Shown piece by piece: positions 55,508-64,000 of a stretch of DNA of 64,000 nucleotides. Where the stretch lies: assembly GCF_003049645.1 (NCBI RefSeq), contig NZ_PYWK01000001.1, forward strand, positions 496,001-560,000, written 5' to 3'. Origin of the DNA: Metasolibacillus fluoroglycofenilyticus. GTDB taxonomy: Bacteria; Bacillota; Bacilli; Bacillales_A; Planococcaceae. Below the pieces are notes generated by a model. The model worked only from the letters and a program-made list of their open reading frames with translations. It searched no databases and was not told where the DNA came from. The translations under genes were made by a program, and so were the position numbers. Each line of letters opens with the position of its first letter. Within the stretch, counting starts at the first letter, position 1.

Positions 55508-55547
55508 CTACTTCTTCATATAGAAGAAAATCAACGGAGGAATAAAT

Positions 55548-56655
55548 ATGATTGAATTAGCAGAAGCAAGAAACATTTTAGAAAATATAGCGGGGAAATT
55601 AGCTGATTTTAGGGGGTCTCTTTGACTTAGAAAATAAAGAGGCACGTATTCAGGAGCTTGATGAATTAATGCTCATGCCTGATTTCTGGAATGATCAGCA
55701 AGCGGCACAAACGGTTATTAATGAAGCAAATGGTATTAAAGCAATTGTCAATGATTACAATGAATTACTCGCGACACATGAGAATTTAGAGATGACATTG
55801 GAGCTTTTACGTGAGGAGCCAGATGAAGATTTACAAATGGAGCTAGAAAGCGAACTAGAGCAGTTTGAAGAAAAGATGGAAGACTTTGAATTGCAAATGC
55901 TGTTAGCCGATCCATATGATAAAAATAATGCAATTTTAGAGCTGCATCCCGGTGCAGGTGGTACGGAATCTCAAGATTGGGGCTCTATGTTGCTTCGTAT
56001 GTACACACGCTGGGCTGAAAAGAGAGGCTTTAAAGTATCAACAATTGATTATTTACCTGGTGAGGAAGCGGGGATTAAATCCGTTACACTTTCGATTACA
56101 GGTCATAATGCATATGGCTATTTGAAATCGGAAAAAGGCGTACATCGTCTTGTACGTATTTCGCCATTTGACTCTTCAGGTCGTCGCCATACATCATTTG
56201 TATCATGTGAAGTAATGCCAGAGTTTAACGACGATATTGAAATAGAAGTGCGTTCCGAGGATTTAAAAGTTGATACGTATCGCTCGACAGGTGCTGGTGG
56301 ACAGCATATTAATACGACGGACTCTGCTGTTCGTATTACGCATATACCAACAGGTGTCGTAGTGCAGTGTCAGGCGGAGCGCTCACAAATTAAAAACCGT
56401 GAAAAAGCAATGCAAATGTTGAAGGCTAAGCTTTACCAATTAGAAATTGAAAAGCAACAGGCGCAGCTTGATGAAATTCGTGGTGAGCAAAAGGAAATTG
56501 GCTGGGGCTCGCAAATTCGTTCCTATGTATTCCACCCATATTCAATGGTGAAGGATCATCGTACGAACGAGGAAACAGGGAATGTTGGCGCAGTAATGGA
56601 CGGAGATATTGATGCGTTTATTAATGCTTATTTACGTTCGCGCATTATAAAATAG
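55548..56655 (+). CDS. prfB: Peptide chain release factor 2 with programmed +1 frameshift
   Basis: Ends translation at UGA and UAA codons. The first 25 codons (from ATG at 55548) end in CTT followed by TGA at 55623. The frame continues one base on, at GAC (55624), giving join 55548-55622 and 55624-56655, 368 residues. AGGGGG six bases before CTT acts as the internal ribosome-stalling site, and CTT-TGA-C is the classical slip. Downstream are the GGQ region ([18 protein letters not shown]) and RF2 tRNA-mimic features ([13 protein letters not shown]). AACGGAGG precedes ATG. Confidence 0.95.
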
Positions 56656-56664
56656 AAAGCTATA

Positions 56665-56707
56665 GGGCTATTCAGAGGAGGTTACACTTTTCTGAAAAGC
56701 CTTTTTT
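56665..56707 (+). terminator. Terminator of prfB
   Basis: GGCTATTCAGA with TCTGAAAAGCC and six T. Confidence 0.75.
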
Positions 56708-56743
56708 CAAGTGTAGAGGATAGAGGGGTGCTCATACATTAAG

Positions 56744-57235
56744 TTAATATAAATGTGTCCATTTTGATGTTAAGTGCTTATGTAACATCGCTGCACTGAC
56801 ATACTGTTTACAAAAAGATGTATATTGAATATCTAAATCGGAATCTAAAAAATTTTTGAATGTGACGTTAATTTGACCTTCTTGGTCTCGGATATTGATT
56901 AAGGAGTTGAATGATACCCAGCCGTTCAAAGGGGATTTTGGAGACATTAAAGGAAACATAACACAAGGGTCTCCGTAATTGATTGCGACGACAATGGGGA
57001 GTTTATGCTTGTTTGCGCCGAAGTATTGTTTGGAAAGCTCTATCGCTGATTGGTAGCTGCTTCCCATTTGTCTGCATGAGGCGCGAATGATTTTCATGGG
57101 ACTTTGTGAAACGTAGAGACAACCGGCTTTATCAAAGACGAGTGTATGCAACCGATTGTCTTTTTTTATTGGTAAAAGTAAATAAGTTGCATTTGTAACA
57201 CAGTAAGAATTTAGATGTTTAATGCTTGTATTCAA
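56744..57235 (-). CDS. ComK-family competence transcription factor, copy 2
   Basis: 163 residues related to ComK: CRQMGSSYQSAIELSKQYFG, KLPIVVAINYGDPCVMFPLMSP and GWVSFNSLINI follow the ComK order of motifs, but divergence is large (Pro-x-x-x-Val-Ala-Ile in place of the usual V-x-P). TTG at 57235 is eight bases after GGAGGAG; an ATG further up would include the ribosome site in the coding region. It stands alone on the minus strand between prfB and the IDEAL gene. It may modulate rather than duplicate copy 1. Confidence 0.72.
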   Translation of the reverse strand: MNTSIKHLNSYCVTNATYLLLPIKKDNRLHTLVFDKAGCLYVSQSPMKIIRASCRQMGSSYQSAIELSKQYFGANKHKLPIVVAINYGDPCVMFPLMSPKSPLNGWVSFNSLINIRDQEGQINVTFKNFLDSDLDIQYTSFCKQYVSAAMLHKHLTSKWTHLY

Positions 57236-57431
57236 ATTAGAATCTCCTCCAATAAAATAGAACAATCCACCTATCCTCTATAATATCCAGTATAATACAT
57301 CTATGTTAATGAAATCAACAATAATGATGATAAAGCAATAAAAATATTTGGAAAAGATAAAATTATCAGAAAATATTGCAAATTGATTTTCTGTTCTATA
57401 TAATAGAAAAAAGAGCATCGAGGTGATTAAC

Positions 57432-57692
57432 ATGGATAAATTCTATTCATACACTGAGTTTTTACGCGCGGTGGGTCAGCAAGGTACTAAAAATCAATGC
57501 GAGCAATTGTTGAGTGATATTTATCTGGACTTATTCTTAAGTAGGCTCCAAAGGCTGCAAAGAATTGAAAAATTGAAAGAGTTAATCGATGTGGCATTAG
57601 ATGAAAGGAATGAACAAGATTTTTACAATTATACAAGCGAATTACGCGAGCTGGAGGAGCAACCAAATGAAGAAAGCATTGCCTTTATGTGA
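57432..57692 (+). CDS. Small IDEAL-domain-like protein
   Basis: 86 residues. LFLSRLQRLQRIEKLKELIDVALDERNEQDFYNYTSELREL resembles the IDEAL motif of short Bacillus regulators, where a short helix binds a partner. ATG at 57432 is six bases after GAGGTG; GTG at 57423 overlaps that site. No membrane part. Function unknown; some IDEAL proteins serve as adaptors, and one is found with ComK control in Bacillus, which makes its place beside a ComK homologue notable. Confidence 0.6.
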   Translation: MDKFYSYTEFLRAVGQQGTKNQCEQLLSDIYLDLFLSRLQRLQRIEKLKELIDVALDERNEQDFYNYTSELRELEEQPNEESIAFM

Positions 57693-57721
57693 ATCACTTA
57701 AAGGATGGCAAAAAAATAGGG

Positions 57722-57763
57722 CAGCATGTTAGAAAAGCGAAAATCTAACATGCTGTTTTTATT
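57722..57763 (+). terminator. Terminator of the IDEAL gene
   Basis: Perfect 12-bp stem CAGCATGTTAGA with TCTAACATGCTG, then TTTTTATTT. Confidence 0.85.
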
Positions 57764-57790
57764 TGCATTAAAAAGCTAAATTTAATTGAG

Positions 57791-57828
57791 GCGTCCCAAA
57801 AGCAGGAAATACAATGCTTTTGGGACGC
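57791..57828 (+). terminator. Recurrent hairpin (GCGTCCAAAAAGC family), copy D
   Basis: A perfect 13-bp stem GCGTCCCAAAAGC with GCTTTTGGGACGC, between a terminator and the uvrB promoter. Confidence 0.55.
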
Positions 57829-57874
57829 TGCGATGAATTAAACTTGCTTGAAAAGTAGATTTTTAAAAACCGAA

Positions 57875-57888
57875 GGAATATACGTTCG
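57875..57888 (+). promoter_or_regulatory. LexA (SOS) box of uvrBA
   Basis: GGAATATACGTTCG against the Bacillus LexA box CGAACATATGTTCG: 11 of 14 identical, plus a permitted Y position. It lies 74 bases before uvrB, a known SOS operon. Confidence 0.55.
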
Positions 57889-57961
57889 CTTAATTGTCGA
57901 TATTTGAAAATGAATATGCTAAAATACAACTAACTAGATTGGCAAGAAGGGACGAAAAAGC

Positions 57962-59944
57962 ATGACGGAAATTTTTGATTTACAATCGGCTTATAAACCT
58001 AATGGTGATCAACCAAGTGCCATTCAGGAGCTTGTTAAAGGCATTCGAGAAGGAATGCGGCATCAAACGTTACTAGGTGCAACAGGTACAGGGAAAACAT
58101 TTACCGTTTCGAATGTTATCCAGCAAATAAATAAGCCTACACTTGTTATGGCACATAATAAAACATTGGCTGGTCAGCTTTATAGCGAATTTAAAGAGTT
58201 TTTCCCAAATAACGCAGTGGAATACTTTGTCAGCTATTATGACTACTACCAACCCGAGGCATATGTACCACAAACGGATACGTATATCGAGAAAGATTCG
58301 AGCATCAATGATGAGATAGATAAACTACGACATTCAGCAACATCCGCATTATTTGAACGTAATGATGTAATTATTATTGCTTCAGTCTCTTGTATTTATG
58401 GCTTAGGTTCGCCAGAGGAATACCGAGAAATGGTTGTTTCTATTCGCACAGGGATGGAAATAGAGCGTAATGAACTGTTACGTCGTCTTGTCGATGTGCA
58501 ATATGAGCGCAATGATATTAACTTTATTCGTGGAACATTTCGGGTGCGCGGTGATGTAGTTGAAATTTTCCCAGCATCTCGTGATGAGCATTGTGTTCGC
58601 GTCGAGTTTTTCGGAGATGAGATTGACCGTATTCGCGAGGTCGATGCATTGACGGGCGAGATTTTAGCGGAGCGTGAGCATGTAGCTATTTTTCCGGCAT
58701 CTCACTTCGTTACACGTGAGGAGAAGATGCTTAAGGCCATTAAAAACATTGAGGTGGAGCTGGACGAGCAGTTAACAAAGTTTCGTGCGGAGGATAAATT
58801 GTTAGAGGCACAGCGCCTAGAGCAACGAACAAATTATGATTTAGAAATGATGAAAGAAATGGGCTTTTGTTCAGGGATTGAGAACTATTCACGTCATTTA
58901 ACATTGCGCGAATCGGGGGCTACACCATACACATTGCTCGACTATTTCCCCGACGACTTTCTACTCATTGTTGATGAAAGCCATGTAACATTGCCGCAGG
59001 TGCGTGGAATGTACAATGGTGACCAAGCGAGAAAGTCAGTGTTAGTGGAGCATGGCTTCCGTTTGCCATCAGCTTTGGATAATCGTCCATTAAAGTTTGA
59101 AGAGTTCGATTCAAAGATTAGTCAGGCGATTTATGTATCAGCGACGCCAGGTCCGTATGAGCTAGAGCATACACCGGAAATGGTTGAGCAAATTATCCGT
59201 CCAACAGGCTTATTAGACCCGCTAATTGATGTGCGTCCAATTGAAGGGCAAATTGATGATTTAATAGATGAAATCCATCAACGCATGGAGCGCAAAGAGC
59301 GAGTGCTTGTAACGACATTGACGAAAAAAATGTCGGAGGATTTAACTTCTTATTTAAAGGAAGCAGGCTTAAAGGTAGAATATTTGCACTCTGAAATTAA
59401 AACGCTAGAGCGCATTGAAATTATTCGCGAGCTGCGCAAAGGGACATACGATGTGTTGGTTGGCATTAATTTATTGCGAGAAGGACTTGATATTCCAGAA
59501 GTATCGCTTGTAGCGATTTTAGATGCTGATAAAGAGGGTTTCCTTCGCTCAGAGCGTTCACTTATTCAAACTATTGGGCGCGCTGCACGGAATGCGAATG
59601 GCCATGTGATTATGTATGCAGATAAAATGACAGACTCAATGCTAAAAGCGATTGAGGAAACAAAGCGCCGTCGTTCCATTCAAATTGCCTATAATGAGGA
59701 ACATGGTATTACACCTAGAACGATTATTAAGAAAATTCCAGATGTTATTCGCGCAACACAAGTAGCAGAGGAAGAGGAAACATACGTAACAAAAGTGACA
59801 AAAGGTAAAAAATTAACGAAGGCTGAAATTGATAAATTGATTGCATCATTGGAAATAGAGATGAAAGAAGCATCGAAAGCGCTTGATTTTGAACGTGCAG
59901 CAGAGCTTCGAGACACAATCTTTGAATTGAAGGCAGAAAGGTGA
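57962..59944 (+). CDS. uvrB: Excinuclease ABC subunit B
   Basis: Damage-verifying helicase of nucleotide excision repair. 660 residues: Walker [11 protein letters not shown] near residue 40, the beta-hairpin [20 protein letters not shown], motif DESHVTLPQ, helicase motifs [18 protein letters not shown] and QTIGRAARN, and the C-terminal UvrC-binding helix pair ([21 protein letters not shown]). It is followed six bases later by uvrA. SOS control is suggested by the LexA box. Confidence 0.97.
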   Translation: MTEIFDLQSAYKPNGDQPSAIQELVKGIREGMRHQTLLGATGTGKTFTVSNVIQQINKPTLVMAHNKTLAGQLYSEFKEFFPNNAVEYFVSYYDYYQPEAYVPQTDTYIEKDSSINDEIDKLRHSATSALFERNDVIIIASVSCIYGLGSPEEYREMVVSIRTGMEIERNELLRRLVDVQYERNDINFIRGTFRVRGDVVEIFPASRDEHCVRVEFFGDEIDRIREVDALTGEILAEREHVAIFPASHFVTREEKMLKAIKNIEVELDEQLTKFRAEDKLLEAQRLEQRTNYDLEMMKEMGFCSGIENYSRHLTLRESGATPYTLLDYFPDDFLLIVDESHVTLPQVRGMYNGDQARKSVLVEHGFRLPSALDNRPLKFEEFDSKISQAIYVSATPGPYELEHTPEMVEQIIRPTGLLDPLIDVRPIEGQIDDLIDEIHQRMERKERVLVTTLTKKMSEDLTSYLKEAGLKVEYLHSEIKTLERIEIIRELRKGTYDVLVGINLLREGLDIPEVSLVAILDADKEGFLRSERSLIQTIGRAARNANGHVIMYADKMTDSMLKAIEETKRRRSIQIAYNEEHGITPRTIIKKIPDVIRATQVAEEEETYVTKVTKGKKLTKAEIDKLIASLEIEMKEASKALDFERAAELRDTIFELKAER

Positions 59945-59950
59945 TTCCAC

Positions 59951-62821
59951 TTGAAAAATACAGAAATCGTTGTACAAGGTGCCCGGGCACATAATTTAAA
60001 AAACATTGACGTAACAATTCCTCGTGATCAACTAGTCGTTTTAACAGGGTTATCTGGCTCAGGAAAATCTTCATTAGCATTTGATACAATTTATGCTGAG
60101 GGGCAGCGCCGTTATGTTGAGTCACTATCTGCTTATGCACGCCAATTTTTAGGACAAATGGATAAGCCGGATGTTGATACGATTGAGGGCTTGTCGCCAG
60201 CAATTTCAATTGACCAAAAAACAACGAGTCGTAATCCACGCTCGACTGTTGGAACAGTAACGGAAATTTATGATTATTTACGATTATTATTCGCGCGTAT
60301 CGGTACACCTATTTGTCCAACACATGGAACGCCTATTACGTCGCAAACAGTTGAACAAATGGTTGACCGCTTAATGGAATACCCTGAACGCACAAAAATG
60401 CAGCTTCTTGCACCGATGATTGAAGGACGTAAAGGAACGCATGTAAAGCTATTGGAGGACTTGAAAAAGCAAGGCTATGTGCGTGTGCGTATTAATGGGG
60501 AGCTTCGCGATTTAGACGACAATATTGAGCTGGATAAAAATAAAAAGCATACTATTGAGGTTGTCGTTGACCGTGTTGTAATGAAGGAAGGGATTGCCGC
60601 ACGTTTAAGTGATTCATTAGAGGCTGCATTACGTCTAGCTGAGGGACGTGTACTTGTCGATGTGATGGAGCATGAGGAGCTTTTATTTAGCGAGCATCAC
60701 GCATGTCCACAATGTGGTTTTTCTATCGGAGAGTTAGAGCCACGCATGTTCTCCTTCAATAGCCCATTTGGTGCGTGTACTTCTTGTGATGGGCTAGGGA
60801 TGAAGCGTGAGGTAGATAAGGATTTAGTTGTACCAGATTGGGATAAAACGCTACTTGAGCATGCTATTGCGCCGTGGGAGCCGACGAGTTCTCAATATTA
60901 TCCACAATTATTAAAAGCGGTATGTAACCATTACGGTATTCCAATGGATATACCAATTAAAGATATACCAAAGCCACAAATGGATAAAGTGTTAAAAGGC
61001 TCTGGAAAGGAAAAAATTCAGTTTGATTATGAAAATGAGTTTGGGCATAAGCGTAGCCAATTAATTGAATTTGAAGGTGTATTGAATAATGTAGAACGTC
61101 GTTTTCGTGATACGTCCTCAGACTATGTGCGTGAGCAAATGGAAAAGTATATGGCAGAGCAGCCATGTCCAGCCTGTAAGGGGTACCGTTTAAAGCCAGA
61201 GACGCTAGCGGTGAAGTTAAGCGACAAGCATATCGGTGAAGTAACGCAGTTTTCTATTTCGGAAGCAAATGCGTTTTTTGATAGCTTAAAATTATCGGAT
61301 AAAGATTTGCAAATCGCGCGTTTAGTTTTACGTGAAATTCATGAACGACTAGGCTTTTTAGTAAATGTTGGCTTGGACTATTTAACCTTATCACGTGCGG
61401 CTGGGACTTTGTCAGGTGGGGAAGCACAGCGCATACGCTTAGCTACACAAATTGGCTCACGTTTAACAGGTGTACTGTATATTTTAGACGAGCCATCGAT
61501 TGGCTTGCATCAGCGCGATAATGACCGTTTAATCACGACGCTGCAAAGCATGCGGGATTTGGGAAATACATTAATTGTCGTAGAGCATGATGAGGATACA
61601 ATGCTAGCAGCAGATTATATTATTGATGTTGGACCGGGAGCAGGTGTGCATGGTGGACAAATAGTTGCGCAAGGAACGCCAACAGAGGTCATGGGCAATG
61701 ATTCATCGTTGACAGGGCAGTATTTGAGCGGTAAAAAATTTATTCCTCTACCTGCTGAACGACGCAAACCGGATGGCCGCAAGCTTGTCATTAAAGGTGC
61801 GAGCGAAAATAATCTGAAAAAAGTGAATGTCGATATTCCACTTGGCGTATTTATTGCTGTAACAGGTGTATCAGGCTCTGGTAAATCTACGCTTATTAAT
61901 GAGATATTATATAAATCGCTCGCATCAAAATTGAATCGCTCAAAGGTAAAGCCTGGAGCGCATAAATCGCTAGATGGTATTCAGCAGTTAGAAAAGGTCA
62001 TTGATATTGACCAGTCACCAATTGGGCGTACACCACGCTCCAATCCTGCAACTTATACAGGCGTTTTTGATGATATACGCGACGTCTTTGCTGTGACGAA
62101 TGAGGCGAAGGTACGCGGCTATAAAAAAGGGCGCTTTAGCTTTAATGTAAAAGGTGGTCGCTGTGAGGCTTGTCGTGGTGATGGTATTATAAAAATTGAA
62201 ATGCACTTTTTACCAGATGTATATGTGCCATGCGAGGTATGTCACGGCAAACGCTATAATCGAGAGACGCTAGAAGTGAAATATAAAGATAAGAATATCG
62301 CTGAAGTGCTTGATATGACAATTGAGGATGCGGTCGTCTTTTTCGAAAACATTCCAAAAATTCATCGCAAGCTACAAACAATTGTGGATGTTGGCTTAGG
62401 CTATATGAAGCTAGGACAGCCTGCAACGACATTATCAGGTGGAGAGGCACAGCGCGTAAAGTTAGCCTCTGAGCTGCATCGTCGTTCAACAGGAAAGTCA
62501 TTTTATATTTTAGATGAGCCGACGACAGGCTTACATGCGGACGATATAGCTCGCTTATTAGTCGTGCTACAGCGACTTGTTGATAATGGTGAGACAGTAC
62601 TCGTAATTGAGCATAATTTAGATGTGATTAAAACAGCTGATTATATGATTGATTTAGGTCCAGAGGGTGGCGACAAAGGTGGAACTATTGTTGCAACAGG
62701 TACACCTGAGGAAATTTGTGCGAATGAGGCGAGCCACACAGGACGTTATTTAAAGCCGATTTTAGAGCGCGATCGTAAGCGCATGGCAGAGCAAATTGCT
62801 AATATGGTAGCAAAATCGTAA
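59951..62821 (+). CDS. uvrA: Excinuclease ABC subunit A
   Basis: Dimeric ABC ATPase that finds DNA lesions and loads UvrB. 956 residues: two ATPase cassettes with Walker [13 protein letters not shown] and [12 protein letters not shown], two LSGGEAQR signatures, and two zinc modules (CPQC...CTSC, CEAC...CEVC). TTG at 59951 is eight bases after AAAGGTGAT and no ATG fits. It forms an operon with uvrB. Confidence 0.97.
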   Translation: MKNTEIVVQGARAHNLKNIDVTIPRDQLVVLTGLSGSGKSSLAFDTIYAEGQRRYVESLSAYARQFLGQMDKPDVDTIEGLSPAISIDQKTTSRNPRSTVGTVTEIYDYLRLLFARIGTPICPTHGTPITSQTVEQMVDRLMEYPERTKMQLLAPMIEGRKGTHVKLLEDLKKQGYVRVRINGELRDLDDNIELDKNKKHTIEVVVDRVVMKEGIAARLSDSLEAALRLAEGRVLVDVMEHEELLFSEHHACPQCGFSIGELEPRMFSFNSPFGACTSCDGLGMKREVDKDLVVPDWDKTLLEHAIAPWEPTSSQYYPQLLKAVCNHYGIPMDIPIKDIPKPQMDKVLKGSGKEKIQFDYENEFGHKRSQLIEFEGVLNNVERRFRDTSSDYVREQMEKYMAEQPCPACKGYRLKPETLAVKLSDKHIGEVTQFSISEANAFFDSLKLSDKDLQIARLVLREIHERLGFLVNVGLDYLTLSRAAGTLSGGEAQRIRLATQIGSRLTGVLYILDEPSIGLHQRDNDRLITTLQSMRDLGNTLIVVEHDEDTMLAADYIIDVGPGAGVHGGQIVAQGTPTEVMGNDSSLTGQYLSGKKFIPLPAERRKPDGRKLVIKGASENNLKKVNVDIPLGVFIAVTGVSGSGKSTLINEILYKSLASKLNRSKVKPGAHKSLDGIQQLEKVIDIDQSPIGRTPRSNPATYTGVFDDIRDVFAVTNEAKVRGYKKGRFSFNVKGGRCEACRGDGIIKIEMHFLPDVYVPCEVCHGKRYNRETLEVKYKDKNIAEVLDMTIEDAVVFFENIPKIHRKLQTIVDVGLGYMKLGQPATTLSGGEAQRVKLASELHRRSTGKSFYILDEPTTGLHADDIARLLVVLQRLVDNGETVLVIEHNLDVIKTADYMIDLGPEGGDKGGTIVATGTPEEICANEASHTGRYLKPILERDRKRMAEQIANMVAKS

Positions 62822-62871
62822 ATTCTGTAGATTGTATAGGTTTTTTCTAAGCTATTTTTGATAAAAAAACA

Positions 62872-62898
62872 TGAAACCTTTTTCCTCCCTCGGGCGTA
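62872..62898 (+). promoter_or_regulatory. SigW-type ECF promoter
   Basis: TGAAAC, 17 bases, CGTA matches the SigW pattern (usually 16-17). The Bacillus yvl operon is a known SigW target. Confidence 0.6.
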
Positions 62899-62925
62899 TA
62901 ACTTAGTATACAAATCAGAGGGAGG
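62884..62925 (+). other. Inverted repeat that includes the ribosome site of the next gene
   Basis: CCTCCCTC (62884-62891) pairs perfectly with GAGGGAGG (62918-62925), the latter holding the Shine-Dalgarno. An inner GTATA/TATAC hairpin lies at 62896-62911. A transcript from the SigW promoter would begin inside it, so only read-through RNA from uvrA would fold this way. Confidence 0.5.
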
Positions 62926-62934
62926 CTTTTTAAT

Positions 62935-64000
62935 ATGCAAAGTGAACGTCAACGTATTTTAAAATTAGTTGAAAACGGAACAATTTCAGCAGAAGAGGCC
63001 ATTGTATTACTAGAAGCATTAGGGAAAGATGAGTCTGGACAAGCGACGATGCCAGTCGCACCTAAAGTAGAGGAGCAGCAGGCGAAAAGCGAGGACTTTA
63101 GTAAGGTTGATGATTCAGAAAAGCGTACAACATCCGGTTTTGAGGACCTATTTAATAAAGCGTTCAATGATAAAGAAGCAAATCATAAAATGAACGAATT
63201 TATGAATGATTTAAAAGAAGATTTATCTCAATTTAGCAATCGCATGATGGGCCTAATGAACGGTGCTTTTTCAAAGGTGAAGGAATTCGATTTTGAGTTT
63301 CCATTTGGCGAAAAAGTAGAGTTTAATAAAACATATGTGTACGATGCAGAGCAAGTAAAAGGTTTTGAAATTGATTTACCAAGCGGTAAGCTGACGCTTG
63401 AAAAAGCGGCAGATGATAAGGTGCTTGTGGAAGCTCATGTGAAAGTAACGAAATCAGATAATGATGAGGAACAAACAATTGCTAAGTTTACAAATGATTT
63501 TGTCACATTGAATGATGGCAAGCTGACGATTGCAACAGCAGTAAAAATGTCATCTGTTGATTTACACCTTCATGTACCGGAAAAGCACTATGATATTTTA
63601 ATCGTTCGTTTATTGAATGGTAGTATGACGGCAAGCAATATTCACTCTACTTTACTAAAATTAAAAACGTATAATGGGGCAATTCGCATTGAAAAATCAG
63701 AATTCCAGCGTGCAGACTTAAATTCGGGTAATGGCATGATAGAAGCTCGTTTAGTGAAGGGGGAAGATTTAGAGGCAGAGTCAGTAAATGGTCGCATTTA
63801 TATCGATGGGGATATTCAAGAAATTGAAGCAGAATCTGTTAATGGTGCTGTTACATTAACGACAAGCTCTGACAAAGCTCGTAAATTAAAGGGCTCGGCT
63901 GTAGCTGGTACAGTGGAGCTCTATGTACCAAAAGGCTTATCGTTAGATGGGCGTGTGACGACAAACTTTGGAAAAACAGATGTTGGTCTGCCAGATGTCA
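62935..64000 (+). CDS. YvlB-like DUF4097 protein (C-terminus outside window)
   Basis: The first 355 codons are inside the window. The N-terminus MQSERQRILKLVENGTISAEEAIVLL is a SHOCT-like helical bundle found in YvlB. Then comes a charged linker to about 125, and the DUF4097 beta-helix repeats from about 145 (short strands such as FEIDLPSGKLTLE, DLHLHVPEK, VNGRIYIDGDI, VNGAVTLTTS). Function is unsettled; Bacillus yvlB belongs to an envelope-stress (SigW) operon. GGGAGG precedes ATG. No signal peptide is visible, so the cytoplasmic face of the membrane is likely. Confidence 0.85.
   Translation, partial: MQSERQRILKLVENGTISAEEAIVLLEALGKDESGQATMPVAPKVEEQQAKSEDFSKVDDSEKRTTSGFEDLFNKAFNDKEANHKMNEFMNDLKEDLSQFSNRMMGLMNGAFSKVKEFDFEFPFGEKVEFNKTYVYDAEQVKGFEIDLPSGKLTLEKAADDKVLVEAHVKVTKSDNDEEQTIAKFTNDFVTLNDGKLTIATAVKMSSVDLHLHVPEKHYDILIVRLLNGSMTASNIHSTLLKLKTYNGAIRIEKSEFQRADLNSGNGMIEARLVKGEDLEAESVNGRIYIDGDIQEIEAESVNGAVTLTTSSDKARKLKGSAVAGTVELYVPKGLSLDGRVTTNFGKTDVGLPDV

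Overview
The window is a low-GC Gram-positive chromosome segment, most likely from Planococcaceae of the Lysinibacillus/Solibacillus kind. The reasons are a SecA2 plus S-layer assembly pair, an NlpC/P60 wall endopeptidase set, and a backbone that follows the Bacillus order tagO - lytR - yvyE - degSU - degV - comFA/comFC - yvyF - flgM - flgN - flgK - flgL - yviE - fliW - csrA - hag - flaG - fliD - fliS/fliT - hpf - secA - prfB - uvrBA - yvlB. The genus is an inference from gene content.

Layout. 1-7 kb: the end of a branched-chain amino acid carrier, a small unknown gene, two cell-wall endopeptidases (one with a triple WalR box) and the slaP-secA2 pair on the minus strand. 7-17 kb: wall polymer genes (tagO, LCP ligase), degS-degU, a lipoprotein, DegV and competence genes comFA-comFC. 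17-26 kb: the flagellar block yvyF-flgM-flgN-flgK-flgL-yviE-fliW-csrA, then an unexpected AAA-ATPase/TOPRIM pair, then flagellin with a CsrA hairpin in its leader. 26-38.5 kb: a translationally coupled nonulosonic (legionaminic-type) acid operon headed by a Maf flagellin glycosyltransferase. 38.6-45.5 kb: an accessory patch with a dead IS4-type element, a methyltransferase, a TPR/alkaline-phosphatase-superfamily protein, a decayed surface-protein gene and a MITE-like insertion. 45.6-50.3 kb: flaG-fliD-fliT-fliS, a ComK homologue and a second fliS. 50.5-64 kb: PilZ protein, hpf, NERD protein, secA, prfB with its programmed frameshift, a second ComK homologue, uvrB-uvrA and the start of a YvlB-like gene.

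The genes work together as one surface and motility programme. DegSU, FlgM/SigD, FliW/CsrA and ComK are regulators; FlgK, FlgL, Hag, FliD and FliS build the filament; the sugar operon supplies CMP-nonulosonate for flagellin decoration.

The most unusual signals are non-coding. Two related, hairpin-rich leader elements stand 25-30 nt before the start codons of tagO and degV. A class of intergenic arrays has a 20-21 bp period and related CG-N-AATA-like cores. A 352-bp MITE-like element with 18-bp terminal repeats and a 5-bp target duplication has an in-frame empty site. Two families of recurrent hairpins lie between genes. The AAA/TOPRIM pair between csrA and hag is a candidate defence module.
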